Part shown: positions 18,155 through 27,943 of the stretch, one piece after another
How the letters are laid out: the number at the start of each line of letters is the position of its first letter
Position numbering within the stretch: the stretch's first letter is position 1
Notes under the pieces: model-generated
What the model saw: the letters and a program-made list of their open reading frames with translations, nothing else
Database searches by the model: none
What the model was told of the DNA's origin: nothing
Program-made: the position numbers and the translations under genes
Assembly: GCA_964370375.1 (NCBI GenBank)
Contig: CAYJIX010000008.1
Coordinates: 1-64,000, forward strand
Source: CAYJIX01 sp964370375
GTDB taxonomy: Bacteria > Desulfobacterota > Desulfovibrionia > Desulfovibrionales > Desulfovibrionaceae
Direction: 5' to 3'
Length of the DNA: 64,000 nt

Positions 18155-20809
18155 TTACCCGTTAAGGCGCTCGCGCAACGCCGCTAGCGCCTCGTCCATG
18201 CCTTCAGGCTTGGTTCCCCCTGCTTGAGCTTGGTCAGGGCGGCCACCACCTGATCCACCAATGGGTGCTGCCACAAGCTTCACAAGTTCGGGAGCTGTAA
18301 ATCTATCGTGCAAATCCTTAGAAACGTATAGCAGCAAATGCACGCGTTCGTTTTCTTGCCCCAAAAGGCAGGCTACGCCCGAAGGAAGCTTAGAGCGAAT
18401 ATCATCCATGAGTTCGCGTAATGTTTTAATCGTTGCAGTACCTACCTTGGCTGCAAGCACATTAATCCCATTTATAACAGCCATATTGTCCATAAGGCTA
18501 CGCCCTTGGCCTGATGCAGCTTGGGCTGTGACGCGCTCAAGGTCTTTACGCAAGGTGCGATTTTCTTTCAGCAACGTTTCCACACGGTTGACAAGTTCCT
18601 GCGGTTTTCCTTTAAGCATAAGCCCTAAGGTCGCAAGGTCTTTTCGTTGTTCTTGGGCTAAGGCTAGGGCGTTCCAGCCGGAAACTGCCTCTATACGGCG
18701 CACACCGGCAGAAATGCCGCTTTCTGATACAATAAAAAAGCTTCCGGCCTGGCCTGTTTTTTCCAAATGCGTGCCGCCGCAAAGCTCCAAGGATTCTGTA
18801 TGATCGCCGGCACCAATGGTCACAACGCGCACTGTATCGCCATATTTTTCGCCAAATAGGGCCATGGCGCCTTTGTCCTTGGCACTTTGTTGATCCATAT
18901 ATTCGGCAGCTAAGGGCAAATCATCCATAATCATACGATTTACAAGATATTCCACCTGGGAAAGTTCGTCCGTTGTTAAGGCTGAAATGTGTGAAAAGTC
19001 AAAACGCAACCGCTCTGGCGTGACCAAGGAGCCGGCCTGAAGCACATGATCGCCCAAAACACGACGCAACGCTTCATGCAAAAGGTGGGTGCAGGTGTGG
19101 TTACGTGCCGAGCCTTGACGCTCGACATTGCGTACACGCAGCAGGACTTCTTGATCAGACAAAACATTGCCTTCCTGCACCTCAATGTATTGTATGGTAA
19201 GGTCTGCAGAAGGTTTTAAGGTGTCAATCACGTCTGCTTTGCCGGCAGGGGCCACAAGGTCACCCACATCACCGCATTGGCCCCCTGAGGCGCCATAAAA
19301 CGGCGTTCTGTCTGTCACAACATACCCGCGTTGTCCTTTTGCTAAATCTTCCACAGGCAAGGCGTCGTCGTCTAAAAGGGCTACAATACGCCCCGGCCCC
19401 TCAAGGCTGGCATAGCCAAAAAATTCACTTTTAAGCCCATCTTCAAAAAGAGCTTGAAACCGTGAGGCCACATCTTTTTCACCGGAGCCTTTCCACGCAG
19501 CACGGGCGCGCTGCTTTTGCTCATGCATACAGGTAGTAAAACCCTGCTCATCCACGGTTACGCCGCGTTTTTCTACAATATCATTTACAATATCAATGGG
19601 AAAACCAAAGGTGTCGTATAAACGAAAGGCCACGTCACCGGAAAGGGTTGTTTCTGCCTTTGTTTGCAAGCGCGCAAGTTCTTCTTCCAAAAGGGCAAGG
19701 CCTTTGTCTAGGGTTGTGGAAAAACGCTCTTCTTCTTCGCGCACAACGCGGACCATAAACTCTGAACGGGCCAAAAGTTCAGGATAATCTTGCCCCATGA
19801 TGTTCGCCACATTAAGGGCGGTCTTGTACAAGAAAGGATCCTGCATCCCAATAAGGCGCCCAAAACGAAACGCGCGGCGGATCAAACGACGCAGCACATA
19901 GCCACGCCCTTCATTGGAAGGTAAAATGCCATCAGCAATCATAAAGGCCATGGCTCTGCTATGGTCTGCGATAACGCGTAAGGCCGTATCCACATCGTCA
20001 CTCATTTCTTTGTAACGCACGCTCGCCAAGTCTGCCATATGGGAAATTATGTTCTGGAATAAATCTGTATCATAGTTTGAGCGAACCCCTTGGCAGACAG
20101 CAGCTACGCGCTCAAGCCCCATACCTGTATCAATGGAGGGGCTAGGGAGCGGTACTCGTTCACCTGAGGGCAATTGGTCAAACTGCATGAACACAAGGTT
20201 CCATATTTCTAAAAAACGGTCACAATCACAGGTGCCTATGCCGCAGTTAGGTCCGCAGGCCATGTCTGCGCCCTGGTCAAAGTGGATTTCTGAACATGGG
20301 CCGCAGGGACCTGTATCACCCATGCTCCAAAAATTGTCTTTTTCGCCAAGGCGAAAAATGCGAGCAGCCTCTATGCCTGTGACATCAATCCACAGCTTAT
20401 GCGCTTCATCATCATCGGTAAAAATGGTGACATACAAACGGCTTTTGTCCAGTTTGAGCTCGTTGGTGATAAAATTCCACGCAAGGCGGATGGCTTCTTC
20501 CTTAAAATAATCACCAAAGGAAAAATTCCCAAGCATTTCAAAAAAGGTATGGTGCCGTGCGGTACGTCCCACATTGTCCAGGTCATTGTGTTTTCCGCCA
20601 ACCCGTAAGCATTTTTGAGCTGTGGTTGCACGTTTGTTTTCTCGTCGTTCTTGAGCCAAAAACACCTTTTTAAACGGTACCATGCCCGCATTTGTAAACA
20701 ATAACGTAGGGTCGTCTCGGGGAATAAGTGAGGCCGAAGCCACTATATCGTGGCCATGATCTGCAAAATACGTCAAAAATTGGCGACGAATCTCATTGGC
20801 AGTCAACAT
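18155..20809 (-). CDS. alaS: alanyl-tRNA synthetase
   Basis: An 884-residue class II synthetase of standard length. The N-terminal catalytic domain contains [10 protein letters not shown], the [18 protein letters not shown] motif and GMGLERVA (motif 3). The editing domain carries the HTCTHLLH and [10 protein letters not shown] zinc motifs. A C-terminal DHHA1 domain has [15 protein letters not shown]. The start at 20809 is preceded by AGGAGCATAATGT. It is downstream of recA on the same strand, an arrangement seen in other proteobacteria. Confidence 0.97.
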   Translation of the reverse strand: MLTANEIRRQFLTYFADHGHDIVASASLIPRDDPTLLFTNAGMVPFKKVFLAQERRENKRATTAQKCLRVGGKHNDLDNVGRTARHHTFFEMLGNFSFGDYFKEEAIRLAWNFITNELKLDKSRLYVTIFTDDDEAHKLWIDVTGIEAARIFRLGEKDNFWSMGDTGPCGPCSEIHFDQGADMACGPNCGIGTCDCDRFLEIWNLVFMQFDQLPSGERVPLPSPSIDTGMGLERVAAVCQGVRSNYDTDLFQNIISHMADLASVRYKEMSDDVDTALRVIADHSRAMAFMIADGILPSNEGRGYVLRRLIRRAFRFGRLIGMQDPFLYKTALNVANIMGQDYPELLARSEFMVRVVREEEERFSTTLDKGLALLEEELARLQTKAETTLSGDVAFRLYDTFGFPIDIVNDIVEKRGVTVDEQGFTTCMHEQKQRARAAWKGSGEKDVASRFQALFEDGLKSEFFGYASLEGPGRIVALLDDDALPVEDLAKGQRGYVVTDRTPFYGASGGQCGDVGDLVAPAGKADVIDTLKPSADLTIQYIEVQEGNVLSDQEVLLRVRNVERQGSARNHTCTHLLHEALRRVLGDHVLQAGSLVTPERLRFDFSHISALTTDELSQVEYLVNRMIMDDLPLAAEYMDQQSAKDKGAMALFGEKYGDTVRVVTIGAGDHTESLELCGGTHLEKTGQAGSFFIVSESGISAGVRRIEAVSGWNALALAQEQRKDLATLGLMLKGKPQELVNRVETLLKENRTLRKDLERVTAQAASGQGRSLMDNMAVINGINVLAAKVGTATIKTLRELMDDIRSKLPSGVACLLGQENERVHLLLYVSKDLHDRFTAPELVKLVAAPIGGSGGGRPDQAQAGGTKPEGMDEALAALRERLNG

Positions 20810-20886
20810 ACATTATGCTCCTGATACCATGTTTTCAAAGGGGTGAAGGATTTTATACTTTATCCATTACTTGTTTTGCAAAAGGG

Positions 20887-20919
20887 GACACTCTGATATG
20901 CCCTGCATGTCAGAGTGTC
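20887..20919 (-). terminator. hairpin, probable recA terminator
   Basis: A perfect 10-base stem (GACACTCTGA / TCAGAGTGTC) with a 13-base loop lies between the recA stop and the alaS start. On the minus strand it is followed by CCCCTTTTG, a weak T-tract, so termination may be partial and allow read-through into alaS. Confidence 0.55.
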
Positions 20920-20930
20920 TGTTCGCCTTT

Positions 20931-22007
20931 TTACATGTCCATATCGTCCGCATCGTCTTCAAGGTCTTCTGCTGGAGCCGCAACGGTAACGGCATCCATG
21001 CCCAAGTGTTGCAAAATCTTTGTTTCAATTTCTTGGCGCAATGCGGCATCTTCGTCAAGCAGGGCGCGTACTTTTTCCTTGCCTTGGCCTAGTTTTTCAC
21101 TGCCATAGGCAAACCAAGCACCGCTTTTATCCACAATCCCTGCATCAACACCTAAGTCGATGACCTCGCCAGAGCGTGATATCCCCTGACCCCAGATGAT
21201 ATCAAACTTTGCCTCCCTAAAAGGTGGCGCCATTTTGTTTTTTACCACTTTGGTACGTGTTAAGGAACCGTAGGCTTCTTCTTTGTCTTTAAGTGTTTGG
21301 ATTTTACGAATATCGATCCGCACTGAGCTGTAGAATTTTAAAGCATTACCACCGGTTGTGGTTTCAGGGCTGCCATAGCCTGTCATGCCGATTTTCATAC
21401 GGATTTGGTTGATGAAAATCATGGCTGTGCGTGATTTATGAATAGTTCCTGTGAGCTTGCGAAGCGCGTGCGACATAAGACGCGCGTGCCCGCCCACTTG
21501 TGTTTCGCCCATGGCCCCGTCAAGTTCGGCTTGCGGAATCAGCGCTGCGACAGAGTCAATAACAACAAGGTCAACGGCAGAGGATCGCACCAGCATGTCG
21601 GCAATTTCAAGAGCTTGTTCGCCGTGGTCAGGCTGTGCAATAAGCAGCTCATCTGTTTTTACGCCCAGGCGCTTGGCATAGGAAAGGTCAAGCGCATGCT
21701 CTGCGTCAATAAAGGCCGCTGTTCCGCCAAGACGTTGACATTCTGCTATAATATGTAAGGTAAGGGTGGTTTTGCCCGAAGATTCCGGCCCATAAATTTC
21801 TGTCACACGACCACGCGGTATACCGCCAATACCTAAGGCAAGGTCAAGGCCAATGGAACCTGTGGGAATGATCGGCACTTGCACATGCACATCATCTGAC
21901 ATGCACATGACTGAACCTTGACCAAATTTGCGTTCAATGGTGGCAAGGGCTGTTTGTAAGGCTTCGCGCCGTGCGTCTTCTGCGCTGACAAGAGGTTTTT
22001 TGGCCAT
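20931..22007 (-). CDS. recA: recombinase RecA
   Basis: A 358-residue RecA of normal length: FGQGSVM near the N-terminus, Walker [10 protein letters not shown], the FIDAEHALD motif, [14 protein letters not shown], the L2-loop region [18 protein letters not shown], and [14 protein letters not shown]. The acidic tail ([12 protein letters not shown]) is typical. It performs strand exchange and SOS induction. The ATG at 22007 (MAKKPLV) has AAGGAG eight bases upstream; an in-frame ATG at 22085 would add a non-RecA-like tail and is rejected. Confidence 0.98.
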   Translation of the reverse strand: MAKKPLVSAEDARREALQTALATIERKFGQGSVMCMSDDVHVQVPIIPTGSIGLDLALGIGGIPRGRVTEIYGPESSGKTTLTLHIIAECQRLGGTAAFIDAEHALDLSYAKRLGVKTDELLIAQPDHGEQALEIADMLVRSSAVDLVVIDSVAALIPQAELDGAMGETQVGGHARLMSHALRKLTGTIHKSRTAMIFINQIRMKIGMTGYGSPETTTGGNALKFYSSVRIDIRKIQTLKDKEEAYGSLTRTKVVKNKMAPPFREAKFDIIWGQGISRSGEVIDLGVDAGIVDKSGAWFAYGSEKLGQGKEKVRALLDEDAALRQEIETKILQHLGMDAVTVAAPAEDLEDDADDMDM

Positions 22008-22029
22008 GCCAAACTCCTTATAATGGTTT

Positions 22030-22046
22030 AAGGGAAAGCTTCCCTT
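22030..22046. promoter_or_regulatory. inverted repeat upstream of recA
   Basis: AAGGGAA-AGC-TTCCCTT is a perfect 7-base inverted repeat located 23-39 bases before the recA ATG. It could be a regulator site such as a lineage-specific SOS box, or a short 5' hairpin. I do not recognise it as a published LexA motif. Confidence 0.35.
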
Positions 22047-22063
22047 GCATTGTGTATTCAAAA

Positions 22064-22125
22064 AACTACGGTGTTGATACGTCATTTTTTGAAGGCTAGC
22101 CGTTCAAACAGGCCGTACCGTAGTT
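22064..22125 (-). terminator. structured region between metG and recA, possible metG terminator
   Basis: Arms AACTACGGT (22064-22072) and ACCGTAGTT (22117-22125) pair perfectly. Between them is a nested TTGAA-GGCTAGCC-G-TTCAA structure. On the minus strand the outer stem is followed by TTTTTG, as in a terminator, but the loop is long. Confidence 0.45.
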
Positions 22126-22141
22126 AAACTTTTTATAGAGC

Positions 22142-24127
22142 CTATGAAATTGCACTGCCAGGAGTGCTTTCTTCTGAAGGACGAACAAGACAAAGCCCTT
22201 TTTCATCAGAAGTGCTCAAAATCATGCCTTGAGAGGTGAGGCCCCTTATGGTGCGCGGCGCAAGGTTGGCGACAACGCAGACTTGTTTTCCCACTTGTTC
22301 CTCAGGGTTCACAAATTGTGCAATACCCGAAAGAATCTGCCTTGGTTCCGCTTCGCCAAGGTCAATCATAAAGCGTAACAATTTGTCAGCCTTAGGAACG
22401 CGTTCGCACGATAGTACCGTCCCCACTCGCAGATCAAGCTTTTGAAAAGCATCAAAGTCAATAACCTCTTTAAAAGCTGGCGTTTTTTCTATGTCGTCTT
22501 TGCTTGGCGTAGGTGCTTTTTGTGGTTTTTGTGCTTTTTCAGCTTGTGCTTCTTCCTTTTTTAACGCCTTTGTATCCACTCGAGGAAAAAGGTTGGAAGA
22601 AGGAGCAATTGCATCACCTGTGTTGAGCATGTTCCAAAGGTCCGCTTCAAGGTCAAGGCGCATACCGGGCATAAGGCTGCCACCGTCTTCATGGTCCACA
22701 AGCACAAGGCCAAGCTGCCCCATCATGCTTTCGGCAGTTGTTGGCATGACAGGCCACAAAAAGCCTGTGATTTTGCGTAAACATTCTAATATGATACGAA
22801 GAACGGTTTGGGCCCGCTCTGTGTTGCCGTTTTTAACCAAGGCCCAAGGAGCTTGAGAATCCACGTATTTATTAAGGGCACGCACAAGCTCCCATAAGCT
22901 TTCCAATCCTTGAGATAATCGAAGATTATGGAACAGATCCACCATATTTCGCTGTGCATTTTCAGCCAGTGCCATAAGGTCTTTATCCGCATCTTCGAGG
23001 GGGCCAAGTGGTGGCACCTTGCTTTCGCAATATTTTGCGTTCATGGATAAGGTTCGGCTGAATAAATTTCCAAGGTCATTGGCAAGGTCAGAATTGAGCC
23101 GCGCAACCAAGGCCTCTTCAGAAAAGGAAGCGTCTGAGCCAAAATGCATATCTCTCATAAGAAAATAGCGGAACGCATCAAGGCCATATATTTGAATCAA
23201 TTCTAAAGGTTCTACAGCATTGCCCAAAGATTTTGACATTTTGGTGTCTTTCATAAGCCAATACCCATGTACATTCAGGTGCTTGTACAAAGGCAGGCCT
23301 GCTGCTTTAAGCATGGTGGGCCAAAACACGCCGTGGGGCTTTAAAATGTCTTTGGCCACAAGGTGATTGCCGGGCCAAAAGGAGGCATAAGCGTTGTCAT
23401 CCGGCCAGCCAAGGGCAGAAATATAGTTTAGCAAGGCATCAAACCACACGTAACAGACGTAGTCCTTATCAAAGGGCAGTTCAATGCCCCATTCAAGCCG
23501 TGATTTGGGCCTGGAAATGCATAAATCCTCAAGGTTTCCGCTTTCAATCATGGCTAAAACTTCATTGCGATAACGTTCAGGACGGATAAAATCCGGATTT
23601 GCGCGGATATGCTCGGCAAGCCACGGCAGGTAGTTGGACATACGGAAAAAGTAATTACGCTCTTGGATAAACTGTGGTTTTGTTTGATGTTGTGGACAAA
23701 GACCGTCTTCTAGTTCCTTTTCTGTATAAAATCGTTCACAACCTGTGCAATAATGTCCGCCAAAATCGCCAAAATAAATATCTCCTGCATCATAAATACG
23801 TTGTAAAAACGTTTGTACAGCAGCCTTATGTTGCGAATCGGTTGTGCGGATAAACTGGTTGTTTTCCACGCGCAGTTTTGGCCATAATTGTTTAAAGGTG
23901 TCGCTCACTTCATCGACAAAGGCTTGGGGAGAAACATTGGCCGCCTCCGCCGCTTGAACAATTTTATCGCCATGTTCATCGGTGCCTGTCAAAAACCATG
24001 TGTTTTTACCACACAGCCTTTCAAAGCGGGTCAGTGCATCGGCAATGATGGTGGTGTATGCATGCCCTAAATGAGGGCGCGCGTTCACATAATAAATGGG
24101 TGTTGTAATAAAAAAAGACGAGGACAT
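22142..24127 (-). CDS. metG: methionyl-tRNA synthetase
   Basis: A 661-residue class I synthetase. TTPIYYVNARPHLGHAYT carries the HIGH motif, MKDTKMSKSLGN carries KMSKS, and a zinc knuckle CTGCERFYTEKE...CPQH lies at about residues 127-148. The C-terminal ~110 residues form a Trbp111-like tRNA-binding OB domain (FQKLDLRVGTVLSCERVPKA, then SGIAQF), joined by a lysine/alanine-rich linker. The start is backed by AAGGAGG. It follows ricT on the same strand. Confidence 0.97.
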   Translation of the reverse strand: MSSSFFITTPIYYVNARPHLGHAYTTIIADALTRFERLCGKNTWFLTGTDEHGDKIVQAAEAANVSPQAFVDEVSDTFKQLWPKLRVENNQFIRTTDSQHKAAVQTFLQRIYDAGDIYFGDFGGHYCTGCERFYTEKELEDGLCPQHQTKPQFIQERNYFFRMSNYLPWLAEHIRANPDFIRPERYRNEVLAMIESGNLEDLCISRPKSRLEWGIELPFDKDYVCYVWFDALLNYISALGWPDDNAYASFWPGNHLVAKDILKPHGVFWPTMLKAAGLPLYKHLNVHGYWLMKDTKMSKSLGNAVEPLELIQIYGLDAFRYFLMRDMHFGSDASFSEEALVARLNSDLANDLGNLFSRTLSMNAKYCESKVPPLGPLEDADKDLMALAENAQRNMVDLFHNLRLSQGLESLWELVRALNKYVDSQAPWALVKNGNTERAQTVLRIILECLRKITGFLWPVMPTTAESMMGQLGLVLVDHEDGGSLMPGMRLDLEADLWNMLNTGDAIAPSSNLFPRVDTKALKKEEAQAEKAQKPQKAPTPSKDDIEKTPAFKEVIDFDAFQKLDLRVGTVLSCERVPKADKLLRFMIDLGEAEPRQILSGIAQFVNPEEQVGKQVCVVANLAPRTIRGLTSQGMILSTSDEKGLCLVRPSEESTPGSAIS

Positions 24128-24205
24128 GTAGCGGCCTCCTTTGTTATTGTTATGGCAAAATATATTTTACATACCGTAAGGTTAACGACAGTTTTACAAG
24201 CAGCA

Positions 24206-25156
24206 TCAATCCTCAAGCTGAGCCACAATAAGCTCACCAAATTCATCCACATAACCCGGAGAGGCCTCAACAATGACAAAATCATCATGGTATTGATTTT
24301 TTGTTTGAGGCTGTTGCGAATGGTTTTTAGGATGGGGGTTTTCTTGCCGACGCGGATTTAAGGTTTCCCATTCGTCAAGAAGGATATCTATCTCCTCACC
24401 TTGTTCGTTTAGTAAGGTAATGCTGTTGCGCGCCATGTGTGTTCGTAATACGCGCAAGGCCCCTTTGTCTGTTATATAGCGTTTACCAATCCGAGGGCAC
24501 GCGCGATGGAATTGATCGTAGTTGTCCTGTTCATAGCTTAAACAACACAAAAGCCTTCCACAGATCCCCGATATTTTTGCAGGGTTTAAAAAAAGGTTTT
24601 GCTCCTTGGCCATTTTGATGGTTACAGGGGCAAACTTGCGCAAAAAACGGCGACAGCAGCACACCATACCACAGGATCCAATGGCGCCTATCATTTGTGT
24701 TTCGTGGCGTACACCTATTTGTCGCAATTCAATCCGCGTGTGGTATTCGCGCACAAGGTCTTTAACCAGCTCTCTAAAATCAATACGTGTTGGTGCGGTA
24801 AAATAAAAAATCAATTTGCTTCGATCAAACAGCGGTTCCACGGCAACAAGTTGCATGTCAAGAGCGCGCTCTTGAACTCTGCCTTCACAAAATCGCTGGG
24901 CATCAAGGGCAAAGATTTTGTTTTCCTCATGGGCTAGCTCGTCTTCTGCTGTGGCTTTACGTACTACGTTTTTCAGCTCTTCCGGTAGAGAGCCTTCTAG
25001 CTGCGTGTCCCCACGCACACTAAGTACCGTGCCAAAAGCCAAGCCTTGTTCTGTTTCTGCCACAACTTTGTCCCCCTCATTGATAAAGGGATCAGTACAA
25101 AAAGCGAGCGTTAACTGTCCATAAGGACTAAATGTAAGTCCAAGTATACGTTTCAT
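24206..25156 (-). CDS. ricT: PSP1/RicT-family regulatory iron-sulfur protein
   Basis: A 316-residue PSP1 C-terminal domain protein of the YaaT/RicT group. Its cysteine clusters (SCGMVCCCRRFL and ICGRLLCCL) match those that bind a [4Fe-4S] cluster in Bacillus RicT, part of the Ric complex that modulates RNase Y and RNA maturation. The function in this lineage is less certain. The position beside metG is conserved in many bacteria. The ATG at 25156 (MKRILGL) is chosen because the family begins there; its ribosome site is weak, and an ATG at 25237 would add an unrelated tail overlapping lepB. Confidence 0.85.
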   Translation of the reverse strand: MKRILGLTFSPYGQLTLAFCTDPFINEGDKVVAETEQGLAFGTVLSVRGDTQLEGSLPEELKNVVRKATAEDELAHEENKIFALDAQRFCEGRVQERALDMQLVAVEPLFDRSKLIFYFTAPTRIDFRELVKDLVREYHTRIELRQIGVRHETQMIGAIGSCGMVCCCRRFLRKFAPVTIKMAKEQNLFLNPAKISGICGRLLCCLSYEQDNYDQFHRACPRIGKRYITDKGALRVLRTHMARNSITLLNEQGEEIDILLDEWETLNPRRQENPHPKNHSQQPQTKNQYHDDFVIVEASPGYVDEFGELIVAQLED

Positions 25157-25223
25157 GTTTATTACTTTATTTGACCAAGGTATATGTATACACGTTATAT
25201 TTGTTGTATGTGTGTGCCAAAAA

Positions 25224-25823
25224 CTATTCCACAGCACGGCCTATACGGTTAAGGCGAATGCTGTCAAATCCGCGCCACGACCAATATATACGCCAAGCTT
25301 TCCCTCGAATGGCTTGTCTATCTACAAAACCCCAAACGCGCGAGTCTGCCGAATCATCCCTGTTGTCACCAAGCACAAAGTATTTGTTTGGCGGAACAGT
25401 GATGAGCGGAAAGTTGTCCCGTGCATAATGAGTAGGGGCAACATGCTGCACATACGGTTCTTGAACCGGCTTTCCGTTTCTAAAAAGCTGACGGTTTTTC
25501 ATTTCCAGGGTGTCACCGGGAATGCCCACGATTCGCTTGATATAGTCCATGGAAGGATCAAGAGGGTACCTAAATACAATAACGTCCCCGTGCTTAGGGT
25601 CAACACCTTCTATAAGGTAATCGTCTGAAAAAGGATTTTTTAAGCCATACAAGAATTTATTTACCAAAAGGTAATCCCCAATCTGCAAGGTTTGCAACAT
25701 GGAACCTGAAGGGATCTTAAATGCCTGAACCACAAAAGTGATAATCAAAAACGCAATAATACCGGCAGTAAGTATCGCTTCAATATATTCCCAAAACACA
25801 GATTTTTTCTTCTTCATGATCAT
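25224..25823 (-). CDS. lepB: signal peptidase I
   Basis: A 199-residue membrane serine protease that removes Sec signal peptides. One N-terminal transmembrane segment spans about residues 12-33. The catalytic serine is in KIPSGSML (S41), the catalytic lysine in DYIKRIVG (K96), and the box YFVLGDNRDDSADSR is near the C-terminus. The start at 25823 (MIMKKKK) follows AGGATT with good spacing; an ATG at 25865 has none. The gene sits six bases from the purE stop at 25872, hence is likely in one transcript with purD-purE. Confidence 0.95.
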   Translation of the reverse strand: MIMKKKKSVFWEYIEAILTAGIIAFLIITFVVQAFKIPSGSMLQTLQIGDYLLVNKFLYGLKNPFSDDYLIEGVDPKHGDVIVFRYPLDPSMDYIKRIVGIPGDTLEMKNRQLFRNGKPVQEPYVQHVAPTHYARDNFPLITVPPNKYFVLGDNRDDSADSRVWGFVDRQAIRGKAWRIYWSWRGFDSIRLNRIGRAVE

Positions 25824-25871
25824 GTGTGCAATCCTAAAATCAAGGTATTCATACTTTTGATACAACAGCTG

Positions 25872-26381
25872 CTAGTTGCCGTGTTTACCTGTAAGCTCAT
25901 TTCCTGCTTTTTCAACATCAGCTTTAAAGGTTTCTCTGGCGCGGCGGATTTTCTCAGCTAGTTTTGTATCATGCAAGGCTAAAATCTGTGCAGCCAACCA
26001 TGCCGCGTTACGAGCTCCTGCCTTGTCAAGGGCAACTGTAGCCACGGGAAACCCGGGAGGCATCTGCACAGTAGCCAAAAGCGCATCCATGCCACCAAGG
26101 GCCGATGCCGTCACAGGGATACCAATAACAGGCTTGATGGTGCGAGCTGCTACAGCTCCTGCCAAGTGCGCAGCCATTCCGGCTGCACATATGTACACCT
26201 GACAGTCGTTTTCTTCAAGGCTTTGAACCAATTGTTCGGTACGTTCAGGTGTGCGGTGGGCTGAAGAAACTGTGAAAAGATAGGGGATTCCAAGGTCGGC
26301 TAAAACTTTGGCACAGGGGCTGATTTGTTCTTCGTCTGACGAGGAGCCTATAAAAATGGCAACGCGGGCCTTTTGCGACAT
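25872..26381 (-). CDS. purE: N5-carboxyaminoimidazole ribonucleotide mutase
   Basis: A 169-residue PurE: GSSSDEEQ near the N-terminus, [17 protein letters not shown], and a central [11 protein letters not shown]. It catalyses the N5-CAIR to CAIR step of purine synthesis (class I), or acts directly on AIR with CO2 (class II). No purK is present in the window, so the class is not settled. AAGGAT precedes the ATG. It follows purD by 71 bases on the same strand. Confidence 0.93.
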   Translation of the reverse strand: MSQKARVAIFIGSSSDEEQISPCAKVLADLGIPYLFTVSSAHRTPERTEQLVQSLEENDCQVYICAAGMAAHLAGAVAARTIKPVIGIPVTASALGGMDALLATVQMPPGFPVATVALDKAGARNAAWLAAQILALHDTKLAEKIRRARETFKADVEKAGNELTGKHGN

Positions 26382-26452
26382 GATGTTATCCTTAAAGGGT
26401 ATGGGGTTAGATACATTGCGCCAACAAGCGTGTTTGGCGCGCTTTAAAACGT

Positions 26453-27748
26453 TTATTTTTTTGTGGACAGAGCCTCTAAACGGCGCAAGCCCTTGTCTGC
26501 AATATCAGACCGATAATGGCAATCAGGCATGCACACACAGGCTACAGCCTCATACGCGCGTGCTTTGGCTTTGGCAAGGTCGCTGTCAAGAGCTGTTACA
26601 CACAATATCCGTCCGCCATTGGCTTTAACAGTATTGTCGCACCATTTTGTTCCTGCTTGAAAAACTTTGCAATGAGGTATGGCATCTGCTTTATCGAGGC
26701 CTGTTATGGGCATATCTTTTGAATAATTGCCCGGGTATCCCTTGGCAGCCATAACAACACCTACGGCTGATTCAGGACGCACGGTAAGAGAGGTCGTTGC
26801 CAAGGTGCCGGCAATGCAGTGTTGCATAAGCTCTATAACATCGCTTTCAAGGCGCATGAGCTGTGGTTGGCATTCGGGGTCACCAAAGCGCACATTGTAC
26901 TCAAGCACCATGGGGCCGCTTTCGGTTATCATAAGGCCTGCATACAAAATCCCTTTAAAAGGCGCACCTTGCCGCTTCATTTCTGCCACTATGGGACGAA
27001 TGGCAAGGTCGGTCATGGCCTCTAGTTCGCTATCGGGCAAAATGGGAGCAGGACTATACGCCCCCATGCCTCCAGTATTTGGGCCCGTATCGCCATCATA
27101 AACGGCTTTATGGTCTTGAGCAGAGGGGAGAGGTAAGACGGTTTGCCCATCACAAAATGCCAGAAGCGAGACTTCTTCTCCTTGCAAAAAGGCCTCAATC
27201 ACAACGCTGTCGCCGGCATTGCCAAATTCGCGGCGTCCCATGATTTGTTCAAGGGCGTCCATGGCTTCTTTTTCTTGCCGTGCTACAATAACCCCTTTTC
27301 CGGCAGCAAGTCCGTCGGCTTTAACCACAATGGGTACACCTTGGGCGCGGACAAAAGCTTTGGCCTCTTCAAGGTCTGTAAAGGTGCCGTATGCCGCTGT
27401 GGGAACGTTGGCCTGTTTCATGATGGTTTTAGCAAAGTTTTTGCTGCCTTCAAGTTGCGCACACCACTTGCTGGGGCCAAAACAAGCGATGCCTGCCGTG
27501 GTCATGGCGTCTACAATACCTAAGGTAAGGGGCAACTCAGGGCCAGGGATCACAAGGTCAATGTTTTCTTGCTTGGCAAACGCCACAAGGGCTTCTATAT
27601 CGTCAGCGGCAATGGATATGTTTTGTCCTTCTTCGCGTGTTCCGGCATTGCCAGGAGCAATGAATAAGGCGGCAACATCTTTACGTTGACGGATTTTCCA
27701 AGCTAAAGCATGCTCTCGTCCACCAGAACCGACAATCAGTATACGCAT
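26453..27748 (-). CDS. purD: phosphoribosylamine--glycine ligase
   Basis: A 431-residue ATP-grasp enzyme making GAR from phosphoribosylamine and glycine. Visible are MRILIVGSGGREHALAW, GPELPLTLGIVD, VVKADGLAAGKGVIVA and YNVRFGDPECQP. Length is normal. The ATG at 27748 is chosen since AAGGAAAA precedes it and the Rossmann-like start is there; an upstream ATG at 27817 adds 23 unrelated residues. It heads a leftward purD-purE-lepB group. Confidence 0.97.
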   Translation of the reverse strand: MRILIVGSGGREHALAWKIRQRKDVAALFIAPGNAGTREEGQNISIAADDIEALVAFAKQENIDLVIPGPELPLTLGIVDAMTTAGIACFGPSKWCAQLEGSKNFAKTIMKQANVPTAAYGTFTDLEEAKAFVRAQGVPIVVKADGLAAGKGVIVARQEKEAMDALEQIMGRREFGNAGDSVVIEAFLQGEEVSLLAFCDGQTVLPLPSAQDHKAVYDGDTGPNTGGMGAYSPAPILPDSELEAMTDLAIRPIVAEMKRQGAPFKGILYAGLMITESGPMVLEYNVRFGDPECQPQLMRLESDVIELMQHCIAGTLATTSLTVRPESAVGVVMAAKGYPGNYSKDMPITGLDKADAIPHCKVFQAGTKWCDNTVKANGGRILCVTALDSDLAKAKARAYEAVACVCMPDCHYRSDIADKGLRRLEALSTKK

Positions 27749-27852
27749 GGGCTTTTCCTTTATACAAAATACTGGTACAGCAATTTTTACCAAGTTTGTT
27801 TTTGGGTGCTTTTCCAAAAACGTTGTACTTTTTTAACCTGTGTATGAAGAGG

Positions 27853-27872
27853 ATACGGTGCAAATACCGTAT
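27853..27872. promoter_or_regulatory. inverted repeat between divergent purD and the AMP-forming ligase gene
   Basis: ATACGGT-GCAAAT-ACCGTAT is a perfect 7-base inverted repeat lying in the 195-base divergent gap. It could be a shared operator. It does not match the PurR operator that I know. Confidence 0.35.
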
Positions 27873-27943
27873 TCAGGTTTCACCAAACAAAGCACGTCTA
27901 ACGAAGATACTCGTTTACGTAACAAAAGACAACTGGAGTTTCC

